From CAZLGM01 sp964623625 (GTDB lineage: Bacteria; Desulfobacterota; Desulfobulbia; Desulfobulbales; Desulfocapsaceae), in assembly GCA_964623625.1 (NCBI GenBank), contig CAZUUJ010000007.1:12704-76703 (forward strand): DNA of 64,000 nt. Reading direction: 5' to 3'. Positions 9,693-18,065 of this stretch are shown here, piece by piece. The position numbers and the translations under genes were made by a program. Position 1 is the first letter of the stretch, and the number at the start of each line of letters is the position of its first letter. The notes under the pieces are model-generated. The model did not search any database. It was not told the DNA's origin and worked only from the letters and a program-made list of their open reading frames with translations.

Positions 9693-10890
9693 ATTCGCAC
9701 TCCATGTGTTGCAGGCAGGCCCCGAAAATTCTAGGATCATCTCTGACAGCATAGATATGCCGCGAGGCGAGTTGTATTGTCATGGGCTGAGATGTTGCAG
9801 GCCATTGTATTGTACAATAATACGATTTCGAATCACTGCTCAACTCTATTCGAAAACCTTTTGAACGGGTCTTGAGTAGGATATCTGGAGTCATATTCTG
9901 ACGGCTAAATTGCATTCGAATTCTCATCGGTTTTTCGGACCAAGCCTTAAGTGAAAAAAAAGGGGTCGACCATCTATGGGATGGATTCAGGTGCAATACA
10001 GGAACATACCATCCTTCATGAAATAAGAAGGGGTGATCCAAAGAAATCGAGTCGCTAGGAGCAAGCCTGAAGCTTTCATTCAAAATATCTTGGCTATGAC
10101 CCGCTATCCCAGTCAGATCGCTGTTAGTATAGACTCGTAGAAAGGGCCAACAAGCCAAGTGGCAAAGAAATCGAACAATAATTCGTCTGAATCGGGCTTG
10201 TTCTATAGTGTTAAGTATACGTTCTAGTCCAAAATACCTGATATCACAGGCCAACCCGACATCAGTCATTACATTTTTTAAATCGTCACCGGTCAGCTCG
10301 TTGATATGCATTTTCTGTTCAAATGGACAACGGCCTTCTCGTTGTATCCGGGCTCTCCCACAAAAAAGAGATAACCATCGGACAGTTTTGTATGCAACGG
10401 TATAGAAGTAACGATTGGGAGAAGTATGGAAGATCAGGCGGCCATCTGGTTTTAGATGCTCTTTAATAGAACCCAGTAAACTCTGCAATTCCGATGAGTG
10501 GAGATGCTCGAAAACATCCAAGGCGAAGATTACGTCAAACTTTCGTTTCTCAAGTTTATGTGACGCAATATCCCCGATCAAAAAATGACAGCGCCCTGCC
10601 CATGGCTTTCCTTTAATTCTCTGTTTTGAGTGCGAAATGGCATCAGGGCTGTAGTCAATTCCTAGAGCTTGGCAACCTAACTTCGCTGCTTCTGAAACTA
10701 TCTCCCCTCTTCCACACCCAACATCCAACACATCTTCGGTCCCTTTCAACTTGGCCATGTTGAATGCATCAAGTAACCTTCTGGTCAGAGCACCTGACTC
10801 AAGGCTCTGAGCTTCTTGCTCACCACCGCAAACATGACGGTAATAATCTTCGTTGTATAATGAACTAATTTCTTTGGAATACCTATTCAT
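9685..10890 (-). CDS. Class I SAM-dependent methyltransferase with extra C-terminal domain
   Basis: A 401-residue protein. The N-terminal 250 residues are a methyltransferase (DVLDVGCGRGEIVSEA, then GIDYSPDAI, DVIFALDVFEHLHS). The last 140 residues (from about FRLAPSDSISLDHPFLF) look like a separate beta-rich domain with Trp and Phe, possibly glycan-binding. It overlaps the wzt gene upstream and the next methyltransferase downstream by 8 bases each, so the three are tightly coupled. The likely role is methylation of the non-reducing end of an exported polysaccharide, inferred from position. Confidence 0.78.
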   Translation of the reverse strand: MNRYSKEISSLYNEDYYRHVCGGEQEAQSLESGALTRRLLDAFNMAKLKGTEDVLDVGCGRGEIVSEAAKLGCQALGIDYSPDAISHSKQRIKGKPWAGRCHFLIGDIASHKLEKRKFDVIFALDVFEHLHSSELQSLLGSIKEHLKPDGRLIFHTSPNRYFYTVAYKTVRWLSLFCGRARIQREGRCPFEQKMHINELTGDDLKNVMTDVGLACDIRYFGLERILNTIEQARFRRIIVRFLCHLACWPFLRVYTNSDLTGIAGHSQDILNESFRLAPSDSISLDHPFLFHEGWYVPVLHLNPSHRWSTPFFSLKAWSEKPMRIRMQFSRQNMTPDILLKTRSKGFRIELSSDSKSYYCTIQWPATSQPMTIQLASRHIYAVRDDPRIFGACLQHMECEYV

Positions 10891-12109
10891 GAGTCACTAC
10901 TGTAGCAAACAAGTTCCCCATACCAAATTCCCCCAACCTACCAGTTAAGGTAACTTCCTCAAAAGAATCTAATGCACATAAACATGTAACATGGTTGCTC
11001 TCAAGCTGATTACAAGAAGCCGAAATGAAATACTTGCCACTACTGAGATTCAAGTGGAGCAGGAAAGAAACCTCCTGTTGCGCGCCTGCTTTCCAGTGGT
11101 AAATCGCCTTGGGATTAGACGCAGTATTGTATCCATATACCGTCACGGCGTTATGATTCTGAACCAATATCCCTAAAGATCCGTACTTTATTTCTTTATC
11201 GACAACGAAATTTAACCTAATCTCGCAACGCTCGCCGGGCTGAAAGATGGAGCGGCATTGGCCCTTTTCATCCAGTAACTTGGTTTTAATAAATCGCGCC
11301 TTTCCTGTACCAATTCTGGAACTCATTCCATTTGTTTCTTCTTCGTTCAGTTCGGCAGAATAATATTCTTGTGGAACGCTCATAAGTTGGTTGTATTTCC
11401 AAAAAGCCTTTCCGGGGTTGCCCTCAAAATATTTCCGACCTTTGTGTAGAATAATTACTCTCTGGCATAATGATGTAATGGTTACCATACTGTGGGATAC
11501 TAGAAGAATTGTCAATCCTCTCTCCTGTAACTCTTTGATACGGCTGAAACATTTATGCTGAAAATTCTCATCACCAACAGCAAGTACTTCATCAAAAATC
11601 AGAATATCTGCATCAACATGGACGGCAATGCTAAAAGCCAAACGGACCAACATGCCTGATGAATATGTTTTAACTGCTTGATCGATAAAATCTCCAATAT
11701 CGGCAAAGGCCGCGATGTCATGAAATTTATCCTTGATCTCATCACGGCTCATTCCGAGAGCAAATCCATAAATAAAAACATTTTCTCGCCCTGTGAAATC
11801 AGGATTAAAGCCACTACCGAGTTCAAGAAGTGTGATAATTTTTCCACGAACGCGTATATTGCCTGCGGTTGGTGTTTTTATATTTGAAATAAGTTCGAGC
11901 AGGGTGCTTTTCCCGGCTCCGTTATGCCCAATGATTCCAAAGGTTTCCCCTTTTTTTACATCAAATGAAATATCTTTGAGAGCGAAGAAGTCAGTATAAT
12001 ATTGTCTTTTCTTTCCCCAAAATAACTGTTTCAGTCTGTCAGCTATGCAGTTGAATATCTTGTAGCGTTTTGAAACATTGTCAATTGAGATATCTATTTG
12101 ATTCGTCAT
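10883..12109 (-). CDS. wzt: Polysaccharide ABC exporter ATPase with glycan-binding tail (Wzt-type)
   Basis: A 408-residue ATPase. The Walker A is IGHNGAGKST, the signature KTYSSGMLVRLAFS, the Walker B ILIFDEVLAVGDENF. The last 150 residues form a Wzt-C-like beta-sandwich (after YYSAELNEEETNG), which in characterised systems recognises the modified end of the O-antigen chain. I choose the ATG at 12109 because it overlaps the permease stop by 4 bases and starts MTNQIDISIDNVSKRYK. A longer frame to 12208 is inside the permease gene. The symbol is by family; the exported polymer is unknown. Confidence 0.88.
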   Translation of the reverse strand: MTNQIDISIDNVSKRYKIFNCIADRLKQLFWGKKRQYYTDFFALKDISFDVKKGETFGIIGHNGAGKSTLLELISNIKTPTAGNIRVRGKIITLLELGSGFNPDFTGRENVFIYGFALGMSRDEIKDKFHDIAAFADIGDFIDQAVKTYSSGMLVRLAFSIAVHVDADILIFDEVLAVGDENFQHKCFSRIKELQERGLTILLVSHSMVTITSLCQRVIILHKGRKYFEGNPGKAFWKYNQLMSVPQEYYSAELNEEETNGMSSRIGTGKARFIKTKLLDEKGQCRSIFQPGERCEIRLNFVVDKEIKYGSLGILVQNHNAVTVYGYNTASNPKAIYHWKAGAQQEVSFLLHLNLSSGKYFISASCNQLESNHVTCLCALDSFEEVTLTGRLGEFGMGNLFATVVTHE

Positions 12110-12894
12110 AATACGTCTGCATAAACTTTTTTGCTGAATATGAAAAGGTAATAGCCGATGACACATATACATGCTGAGATAAGCAGGGTCACAGACCACG
12201 TTCCCCAAGGGAACGCTTTGCCGAATAAAATCACATTTCTGGCGTCCTGAACGATGATTGTGAGTAAGTTCAGTTTGAAATAGGCCCTCAATGATGCCGG
12301 TATTGCTTCAATCGGATAGATTATTGGTGTTAAAAAAAATAAGATTTGAACGAGGAATGGCATTATGTGAGTCAGATCTCTGAATACGGCGCCTAGACAT
12401 GATATACACCATGAAATACCCAAACTTAATAATAGAAGCGGGAGCAAAATAACCGGTAGAAGAAAGAAGTGGAAGGAGGGTATTATTCCCCAAGCGAGCA
12501 TTCCTAGCAGTAAGATACCAAGAGAAACAAAAAAATGTATCAGGGCAGATCCAACAACACTTATCGGAAGAATTTCTATGGGAAATACAACCTTTTTGAC
12601 ATAGTTGCGGTGTGTTACGAGTAACAGGGGGGACCTCGTCAGACATTCTGCGAACAGATTAAAAACGATCATTCCGCAAAAAAGAATAAGTATATAAGGA
12701 TAACTCTCTGGCCCAGCCTGAAAATTCCATCTCGGTTGTAAAATGATTTGGAAAATAAAAAGATAAATCCCCAGCATCAAAATTGGATGGATTAGCCACC
12801 AGAAAATACCAAGATAAGATCCTTTATAACGGATTTTAATTTCAATCAGAGTGAACTCAAATATGAGCTTCCGATTCTTCCACAAATTCATCAT
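12106..12894 (-). CDS. wzm: Polysaccharide ABC exporter permease (Wzm-type)
   Basis: A 262-residue ABC-2 type permease with six predicted membrane helices. It opens NLWKNRKLIFEFTLIEIKIRYKGSYLG, typical of the family, and contains GIFWWLIHPILMLGIYLFIF. It forms the inner-membrane channel for a finished lipid-linked polysaccharide together with the ATPase whose gene overlaps it. A 123-base spacer separates it from the dehydrogenase gene upstream. That spacer has no gene and might hold a secondary promoter. Confidence 0.87.
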   Translation of the reverse strand: MMNLWKNRKLIFEFTLIEIKIRYKGSYLGIFWWLIHPILMLGIYLFIFQIILQPRWNFQAGPESYPYILILFCGMIVFNLFAECLTRSPLLLVTHRNYVKKVVFPIEILPISVVGSALIHFFVSLGILLLGMLAWGIIPSFHFFLLPVILLPLLLLSLGISWCISCLGAVFRDLTHIMPFLVQILFFLTPIIYPIEAIPASLRAYFKLNLLTIIVQDARNVILFGKAFPWGTWSVTLLISACICVIGYYLFIFSKKVYADVL

Positions 12895-13017
12895 GTCCTG
12901 CTCGCATTGCGTGAATTAAAGTAGTACGGCTGAAACAATAAACGATGCGGTATTCTTTCTTTTTCAACCAATTTAGGAAAACCCAAGTTTTCATTCGGGT
13001 TTCAACGGTATTGGGCT

Positions 13018-14043
13018 TCACATTGTTATTAAAACTTTTCTTTTGGGTCGAGTCGAATTATTGAATATTCCTGGTAATTGGCTCAATGGTAATTTGTCCA
13101 CTGCAAGAAGAGAAAACAGTTCGGAATGTTCTCGGAGTATTGAGACTGCTTCTGGAAGATACAGACAGGGAACCGGAAAGGCGCTCATTAGCTGAAGCCT
13201 TTTGAAGATGAGCTTGGAAGCATTTATTGAGAGCATGTCTTCCTTCTTCTTTGCAGAGAGGCCAATGTGGACAATTGTCGAACCAAAAGGTAATAGATCA
13301 ATGTAATATGATATGTAGCTGGCAGGGGCAGTATGGAATACGACAACTCTTCCAGAAAGGCCTGATAGTTTTTTTCGTAGTTTTGTAGGAGTTGCGAAAT
13401 ATTTCCCAGCAATGGTGTTCCAGCTAAAGCGTTCACCTCCAGTTTTATTTAGGCAGGCCATTATTTCAGGGCGAGCTTTACGGTTGAGTAGTCCAGTTAC
13501 GTTTGTTCCTATTGCTTTGGCGGCAAGCATCGCAAGTGATCCAATAAAACCTCCACCAACCACAAGCAAATGATCTTTCTCCCCTAAATTAACCAGGTGG
13601 AATGCGTCAAGAACCACTGTAAGTGGCTCTGCAAAACTTGCCAAATCCAGAGAGAGACGGGGATCAACTTTGTGCAACAATCGTTGGTCTTTGATAAGGA
13701 GATATTCTGCAAATCCTCCTTGCTCGGTTGTAATTAGATTTTGGCAAGTCCTGGGACTATTTTCCCGACATGATGCACATGAACCACACGCTATGGAAAG
13801 TGCAACGACTACCTGATCTCCAATGGTAAAACCAGTAACACCTTCTCCTGTTTCAGCAACGGAACCGACTATTTCATGTCCAAATCGTTTCCACTTACCA
13901 GCCCACCTCTTTGCCTCGATAAAATCACTTCCGCACAGTCCGCAAGCATCTATTTTAATCAGGATATCGCCATTTTCCGGAACAGGTTTGTAAGTTTCCC
14001 TTATCTCGATCTTATTGGTCTTCTTTACAAAAGCCGCTTTCAT
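13018..14043 (-). CDS. Zinc-dependent medium-chain dehydrogenase
   Basis: A 341-residue alcohol or polyol dehydrogenase of the MDR family. It shows the catalytic zinc region GLCGSDFIEAKRW and GHEIVG, the structural zinc cysteines (CGSCASCRENSPRTC) and the Rossmann loop VVGGGFIGSLAMLAA. The closest relatives by motif are threonine or sorbitol dehydrogenases, so oxidation of a sugar alcohol or nucleotide-sugar precursor is possible. The start is placed at the ATG at 14043 (MKAAFVKK), 11 bases after the preceding gene's stop, because the longer frame to 14115 runs into that gene. The substrate cannot be told. Confidence 0.78.
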   Translation of the reverse strand: MKAAFVKKTNKIEIRETYKPVPENGDILIKIDACGLCGSDFIEAKRWAGKWKRFGHEIVGSVAETGEGVTGFTIGDQVVVALSIACGSCASCRENSPRTCQNLITTEQGGFAEYLLIKDQRLLHKVDPRLSLDLASFAEPLTVVLDAFHLVNLGEKDHLLVVGGGFIGSLAMLAAKAIGTNVTGLLNRKARPEIMACLNKTGGERFSWNTIAGKYFATPTKLRKKLSGLSGRVVVFHTAPASYISYYIDLLPFGSTIVHIGLSAKKKEDMLSINASKLIFKRLQLMSAFPVPCLYLPEAVSILREHSELFSLLAVDKLPLSQLPGIFNNSTRPKRKVLITM

Positions 14044-14053
14044 TTTTTTATTT

Positions 14054-15271
14054 CTAAAACTTGTCAATGCCTTTTGCATATATTGCCAACAGGCGGGTAA
14101 GATACAGCTTTTCATTATAATATTTGCAGACTTGATTATATGCTGCTTGGCCCATTCGTTTTAGCTTCTCAGGATCAGCCATGGCATGATCAATCCTTGC
14201 AGCCAGGTCTCGAGCATTTCCCGGTTCAAAGAACCATCCTGTCTTGTTGTCTTTCAGCCAGTCTTTAATGCCACCGATACGTGAACCAATTACAGGCTTC
14301 ATGTTGGCATAGGCTTCCAATCCGACCAGGCAGAAATTTTCAAGCCATACAGATGGAACAACTATGACCGATGATCTTGCATAGTATTTCCTTGTTTCGT
14401 TGTATGACAGGCCGGGAATTATTTTTATTCGGTCCGGGTACGCAGACGCTGCTAATTTGAGTTCTTCCAGGAGGGTTCCAGCTGTAATAATGACAATTTT
14501 GCAATCACTTTTTATATATTTGCACGCATCTATGAGAACATGTGCGCCCTTTTCATAAGAAGCTCTGCCAACGAACAGGATAATTCTTTCATCCGGCTTG
14601 AAATGGTTAGAGACAAAATGCTTAACATCCTTCTCAGACCTTATGGGGGTAAAGTTTGGCAACCAGGCAATCTGCTCAGGGGAAAACCCATTCTCAAGCA
14701 GACATTCAATCTGCATGCGGCTCTCTAAAATGAGTGTCCGCATCCTTTTATGTACCTTCAAGTTCCTTAAGACCCAGGGCGCATTGCGATCGTAATTGTT
14801 TTTCGGTAACAATCCAGAAGATATGCACCCCTGGCTGATGCAGTTTTTACCGATAGGGTAGGGACAGGTGCTTTTGTCAGGAAGTAATTTCCAGTTAGTA
14901 AAACAGTACAAACGCGGGTCATGTATAGAGCGAACACATGGTAAAGTTTCAAGTAAATACTCTGTGATAAACGAATTTTGGAAATTGTGTATGTGGCAAA
15001 TATCCGGAGAGTATTTTTCAATTATTTTATTTAGTTCTTTTATTGCCCTTTTAGCTAACAGTCGACTTCCCGGGTAATGATAGCTGAATAACTCCAATCC
15101 CTTGATCGCATGTTCAGGTCGTTGACCACTTGTTTCCTGGTCGGGGTGGTCATTAAAAACAATAATATTAGCACAATTCGCTTTCTCAAGGAGCTTGAGA
15201 GTATCGAACAGGAGTTTTTCAGCACCACCGATGGGTCGGTACCAATCACAGATATGTAGAATAGTCTTCAT
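14054..15271 (-). CDS. Family 4 glycosyltransferase
   Basis: A 405-residue GT4 enzyme. It starts TILHICDWYRPIGGAEKLLF, a common opening of GT4 enzymes, and carries ILFVGRASYEKGAHVLIDA and the donor-site stretch VVPSVWLENFCLVGLEAYANMKPVIG. A cysteine-rich insert (CPYPIGKNCISQGC, about residues 137-150) is typical of one GT4 subgroup. It is probably in one transcript with the radical SAM gene upstream and the dehydrogenase downstream. Donor and acceptor are unknown. Confidence 0.83.
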   Translation of the reverse strand: MKTILHICDWYRPIGGAEKLLFDTLKLLEKANCANIIVFNDHPDQETSGQRPEHAIKGLELFSYHYPGSRLLAKRAIKELNKIIEKYSPDICHIHNFQNSFITEYLLETLPCVRSIHDPRLYCFTNWKLLPDKSTCPYPIGKNCISQGCISSGLLPKNNYDRNAPWVLRNLKVHKRMRTLILESRMQIECLLENGFSPEQIAWLPNFTPIRSEKDVKHFVSNHFKPDERIILFVGRASYEKGAHVLIDACKYIKSDCKIVIITAGTLLEELKLAASAYPDRIKIIPGLSYNETRKYYARSSVIVVPSVWLENFCLVGLEAYANMKPVIGSRIGGIKDWLKDNKTGWFFEPGNARDLAARIDHAMADPEKLKRMGQAAYNQVCKYYNEKLYLTRLLAIYAKGIDKF

Positions 15272-15521
15272 ACGGGAATTCTGCTTTTGTTGGGTTCATC
15301 CTGCGCAATTCATTTCGGGTGCGAATGAGCTGAACTATATGATAGAAAAACATCAGGTTGCTGATCAATCTGGTAACAAATCGCATGGGTTTGATTTTTA
15401 ATCCCAAAACTCCATCAGCGATGCGGAGAAAAATAGTTTTTGGGTGAAGGTTTACAAGAGAATTTTTATCAAAAAACATGATATTGTACTTGTTTAGCCA
15501 GTTAGTTGTAATACATTCCAA
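15246..15521 (-). CDS. Possible small protein or broken gene tail
   Basis: An open frame of 91 codons from a TTG just after the radical SAM stop, overlapping the next gene by 26 bases. It reads on in the same frame as the radical SAM gene: only a TGA at 15528-15530 and two codons separate them. A second possible start, the ATG at 15531 overlapping that TGA, gives only nine codons (MTVVGMYYN) before a TAA in another frame. The composition is basic and hydrophobic with many Leu, Phe and Arg. I do not recognise it. It could be a real small protein, a frameshifted gene, or a tail lost by a nonsense mutation. Confidence 0.35.
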   Translation of the reverse strand: MECITTNWLNKYNIMFFDKNSLVNLHPKTIFLRIADGVLGLKIKPMRFVTRLISNLMFFYHIVQLIRTRNELRRMNPTKAEFPYEDYSTYL

Positions 15522-15527
15522 CCACTG

Positions 15528-17309
15528 TCATACTCTTAGCCTCATGATTCTATAAATTAGAGTCTTGAGGATACTTTTCTTTCCATATTGCCGTATAAGA
15601 TGTCCAACGCATGGTATGTAACCGATGATCGACAGTATGAATTCAGGCAAGTACTCTTTGTCTGGAATGTGTTTTTTAACTTGCATAACCAGATGCAAGG
15701 GAAGTTGAGGATTAAATAGCATCAAGGTTGTATTCTTGAAGAGAAGCTTCTTTTCCTTCCGTAGCAATGTTTTCTGGCACACTATAATGACGTTCTTTTT
15801 AAATTTGCTACCAGGAAGTTTATTTGAAAAAGTTATATGAACCTCAGATGGGACTTGGATGAAAGCTTTGCTTTGAAAGAGTGCCTGTTTATCTATATCA
15901 CCAACTATTATATGATGAGCCTTGGGATTGCTTCCGATAATCATACCAGGTAACTGTTCAATGTGGTTGTGAGTAACGAGATAAATTACTGTTGGAACCT
16001 GCCTCCGATTGAATATTTTCTGTGCCGCCTCAAATAAATGATAGTACTTGGCGATATAAAATGCTCGTATCATGTCCTGTTTGGGAAAATCAGGCATGTC
16101 AAATGAAATAGGAACTATATCATCACTGAAATGCTGGGTAGATGTGATTTCACAAAAGAGATTGCCATCTTTTTTCACCATGTCCCAGACTTCTGTTTGG
16201 GGATATGGAATCAGCATCCCATAAGTGTAGTGGTCGAGTTGGAGTGAGTGTTGAAATCGGACGGTTTCAATGAATCTTTCAAGGGTATCTCCTGGGAGGC
16301 CAATAATGAAATACCCCACAGCCTTTATTCCCACTTCTTGTACTATTTTGACAGCATCAATCACTGCACTGAGTGGTTCTCCCTTTTTGATAGAATTAAA
16401 TGTTTCCGGATTCCCGCTTTCGATTCCAAAAGCAATACTGGTACATCCGGCCTTTTTCATTAAAACAGCCAGCTCCTGGTCTATCCGATCGGCCCGGATA
16501 CCATTATGACAGTACCAGTCCATATTAAGATCTCGCCTGATTATTTCTGTACAGATTTCTTTGGCACGTTGGATGTTAAGAGTAAAATTGTCATCCCACA
16601 CCTCAAATTTTGTTATATTGTGAGTTTCTTTGATGATTTCAAGTTCATCAACAACATTTTCGGCACTTCGTGAACGCCACTTGAGTGAACCAGTGAGTTT
16701 ATTGACACAACAGTAAATACATTGAAAGGGGCAGCCACGGCTGGTTAGAATTGGATATCGAAATTCTTTCCAGTTAAACCCCTCGATTGAATCAAGGTCA
16801 GGAAGAGGTAATTTATCTAGGTTGTCAGGAGGACACCAGTTGTTAATCTTAATTTGATTGTCCAACCGATATACCAGGCCATTTATGTTCGTGACAGGTC
16901 GACTGTCTGTTATCCTGTCAACTATTTCAACCAGATGTCTTTCTCCTTCCCCCATAACCCCGTAGTTAAAAACCGGGAAGTCTTTCATGTAACTTTCAGC
17001 GCAAAGTGTTAAATGGGGTCCTCCTGCAATGAATACAGCTTCGGGATAGTGCTGTGCCAGGAGTTCTGCAATGTTTCCCCCAGTATTTGCCGTTGCTGTT
17101 TTTACGGAAATTCCAATTATACAAGCTGAGTATTCAATAACTCTTTCTATCAGCTTTTGATCACTTATGGGGTATCTGTTGATATCTAAAATAAGTGTCT
17201 GGTAACCGGCCTCTTTAAGTGTGCTAGCCAAATAAGATAAACCCAGATTAACACTTTCTTTCTGCCAGCCAGGAGGATTAACAAGAAGGATTCTGTGTTC
17301 TTTTAACAA
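15528..17309 (-). CDS. B12-binding-domain radical SAM protein with a long C-terminal extension
   Basis: A 593-residue protein. The N-terminal B12-binding domain opens HRILLVNPPGWQKESVNLGL; the radical SAM core has CPFQCIYC (CxxxCxxC) and later FGIESGNPETFNSIKKGE. The SAM domain ends near residue 420. The remaining 170 residues contain alternating beta and alpha segments (PTVIYLVTHNHIEQLPGMII, then HHIIVGDIDKQALF) that look like an additional Rossmann-like domain and are not usual for this class. It is the first gene of the minus-strand glycan block. The substrate is unknown; a lipid or sugar is likely from context. Confidence 0.8.
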   Translation of the reverse strand: MLKEHRILLVNPPGWQKESVNLGLSYLASTLKEAGYQTLILDINRYPISDQKLIERVIEYSACIIGISVKTATANTGGNIAELLAQHYPEAVFIAGGPHLTLCAESYMKDFPVFNYGVMGEGERHLVEIVDRITDSRPVTNINGLVYRLDNQIKINNWCPPDNLDKLPLPDLDSIEGFNWKEFRYPILTSRGCPFQCIYCCVNKLTGSLKWRSRSAENVVDELEIIKETHNITKFEVWDDNFTLNIQRAKEICTEIIRRDLNMDWYCHNGIRADRIDQELAVLMKKAGCTSIAFGIESGNPETFNSIKKGEPLSAVIDAVKIVQEVGIKAVGYFIIGLPGDTLERFIETVRFQHSLQLDHYTYGMLIPYPQTEVWDMVKKDGNLFCEITSTQHFSDDIVPISFDMPDFPKQDMIRAFYIAKYYHLFEAAQKIFNRRQVPTVIYLVTHNHIEQLPGMIIGSNPKAHHIIVGDIDKQALFQSKAFIQVPSEVHITFSNKLPGSKFKKNVIIVCQKTLLRKEKKLLFKNTTLMLFNPQLPLHLVMQVKKHIPDKEYLPEFILSIIGYIPCVGHLIRQYGKKSILKTLIYRIMRLRV

Positions 17310-17387
17310 TCTTAAACTCCGGAGTATTTGAAAATAGGTTTCTTCACATGACAGTTTGTGATTTATCTGTCAGCTGAAATTATGGGT

Positions 17388-17918
17388 TTATTGCCATAAA
17401 ATAAACTGAGGGCGTTTGGCTAAATTTGATGACAGTTTCTTGTATTCATTTTCGCTGAGCACAAGTGTTCTGATTTTTCGATCAATATATTTTTCTGTTT
17501 TGGTTGTGAGATCTTGCAAGTTTGCTTGATCGATATTACCGATCAGGACCAAGTCGATAATACCTGTGTCTTTTCCTTCAGCATAATCATCGATGAGAAT
17601 AGCCCTTTCAAGATTGCCTAACCGTTCAAGGATAGATTCGAGGATACGGTCCATCCCCAAAGATTTTTTCACCATAGAATGAAGTTCATTGAACACAGGA
17701 TGCTGCTGATTAGCAGAAAACAAAATTTGTCGTCCTTGTTTTCTACTTTTTAACAGGTCTGCTTCTTTAAGTTTGTTCAGTTCAGTTTTTATTTGACTGG
17801 GTGAGGTTCTAAAATCATTGGCCAGCTCTCTCAGGTAGGCATGGCTTGAAGGATTGAGAAAGAGCCGCATCAGTATTCGAATGCGGGTTTTTGAAGTGAT
17901 AAGTCCGGAGAAAACCAT
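17388..17918 (-). CDS. Winged-helix regulator with nucleotidyltransferase-like C-terminal domain
   Basis: A 176-residue protein. Residues 1-75 form an ArsR-like winged helix (LITSKTRIRILMRLFLNPSS, then YLRELANDFRTSPSQIKTEL). Residues 90-176 resemble a minimal nucleotidyltransferase-fold domain (AILIDDYAEGKDTGIIDLVLIG) without an intact GSx10DxD catalytic motif, so it may act as a ligand or partner sensor. It lies between the glycan block and the STT3 gene, pointing the same way as both. A perfect inverted repeat lies just upstream of its ATG, so autoregulation is likely. Regulators of this type are found at exopolysaccharide loci. Confidence 0.72.
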   Translation of the reverse strand: MVFSGLITSKTRIRILMRLFLNPSSHAYLRELANDFRTSPSQIKTELNKLKEADLLKSRKQGRQILFSANQQHPVFNELHSMVKKSLGMDRILESILERLGNLERAILIDDYAEGKDTGIIDLVLIGNIDQANLQDLTTKTEKYIDRKIRTLVLSENEYKKLSSNLAKRPQFILWQ

Positions 17919-17925
17919 TTTTATT

Positions 17926-17952
17926 ATATTGTTCTGTTTTTTAGAACAATAT
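17926..17952 (-). promoter_or_regulatory. Inverted-repeat operator overlapping the regulator promoter
   Basis: A perfect 10-bp inverted repeat, ATATTGTTCT and AGAACAATAT, separated by 7 bases. It ends 7 bases before the ATG of the winged-helix gene. On the coding strand a TATAAT (17928-17923) overlaps one arm, and a TTGTTC about 15 bases further up could serve as the -35. No Shine-Dalgarno sequence is visible before the ATG, which lies about where transcription would begin. This suggests an autoregulated and possibly leaderless transcript. Confidence 0.6.
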
Positions 17953-18065
17953 AGCTTTTTTATTTATGGGATTGCAAGAAAAAGATAGCCTTGGTCTGAT
18001 TTAGCTTCATAAGCTTATGGCCAGGTAAGGGAGTATCTTTTGATAGTGGGGAGGGTGCAAGACAA

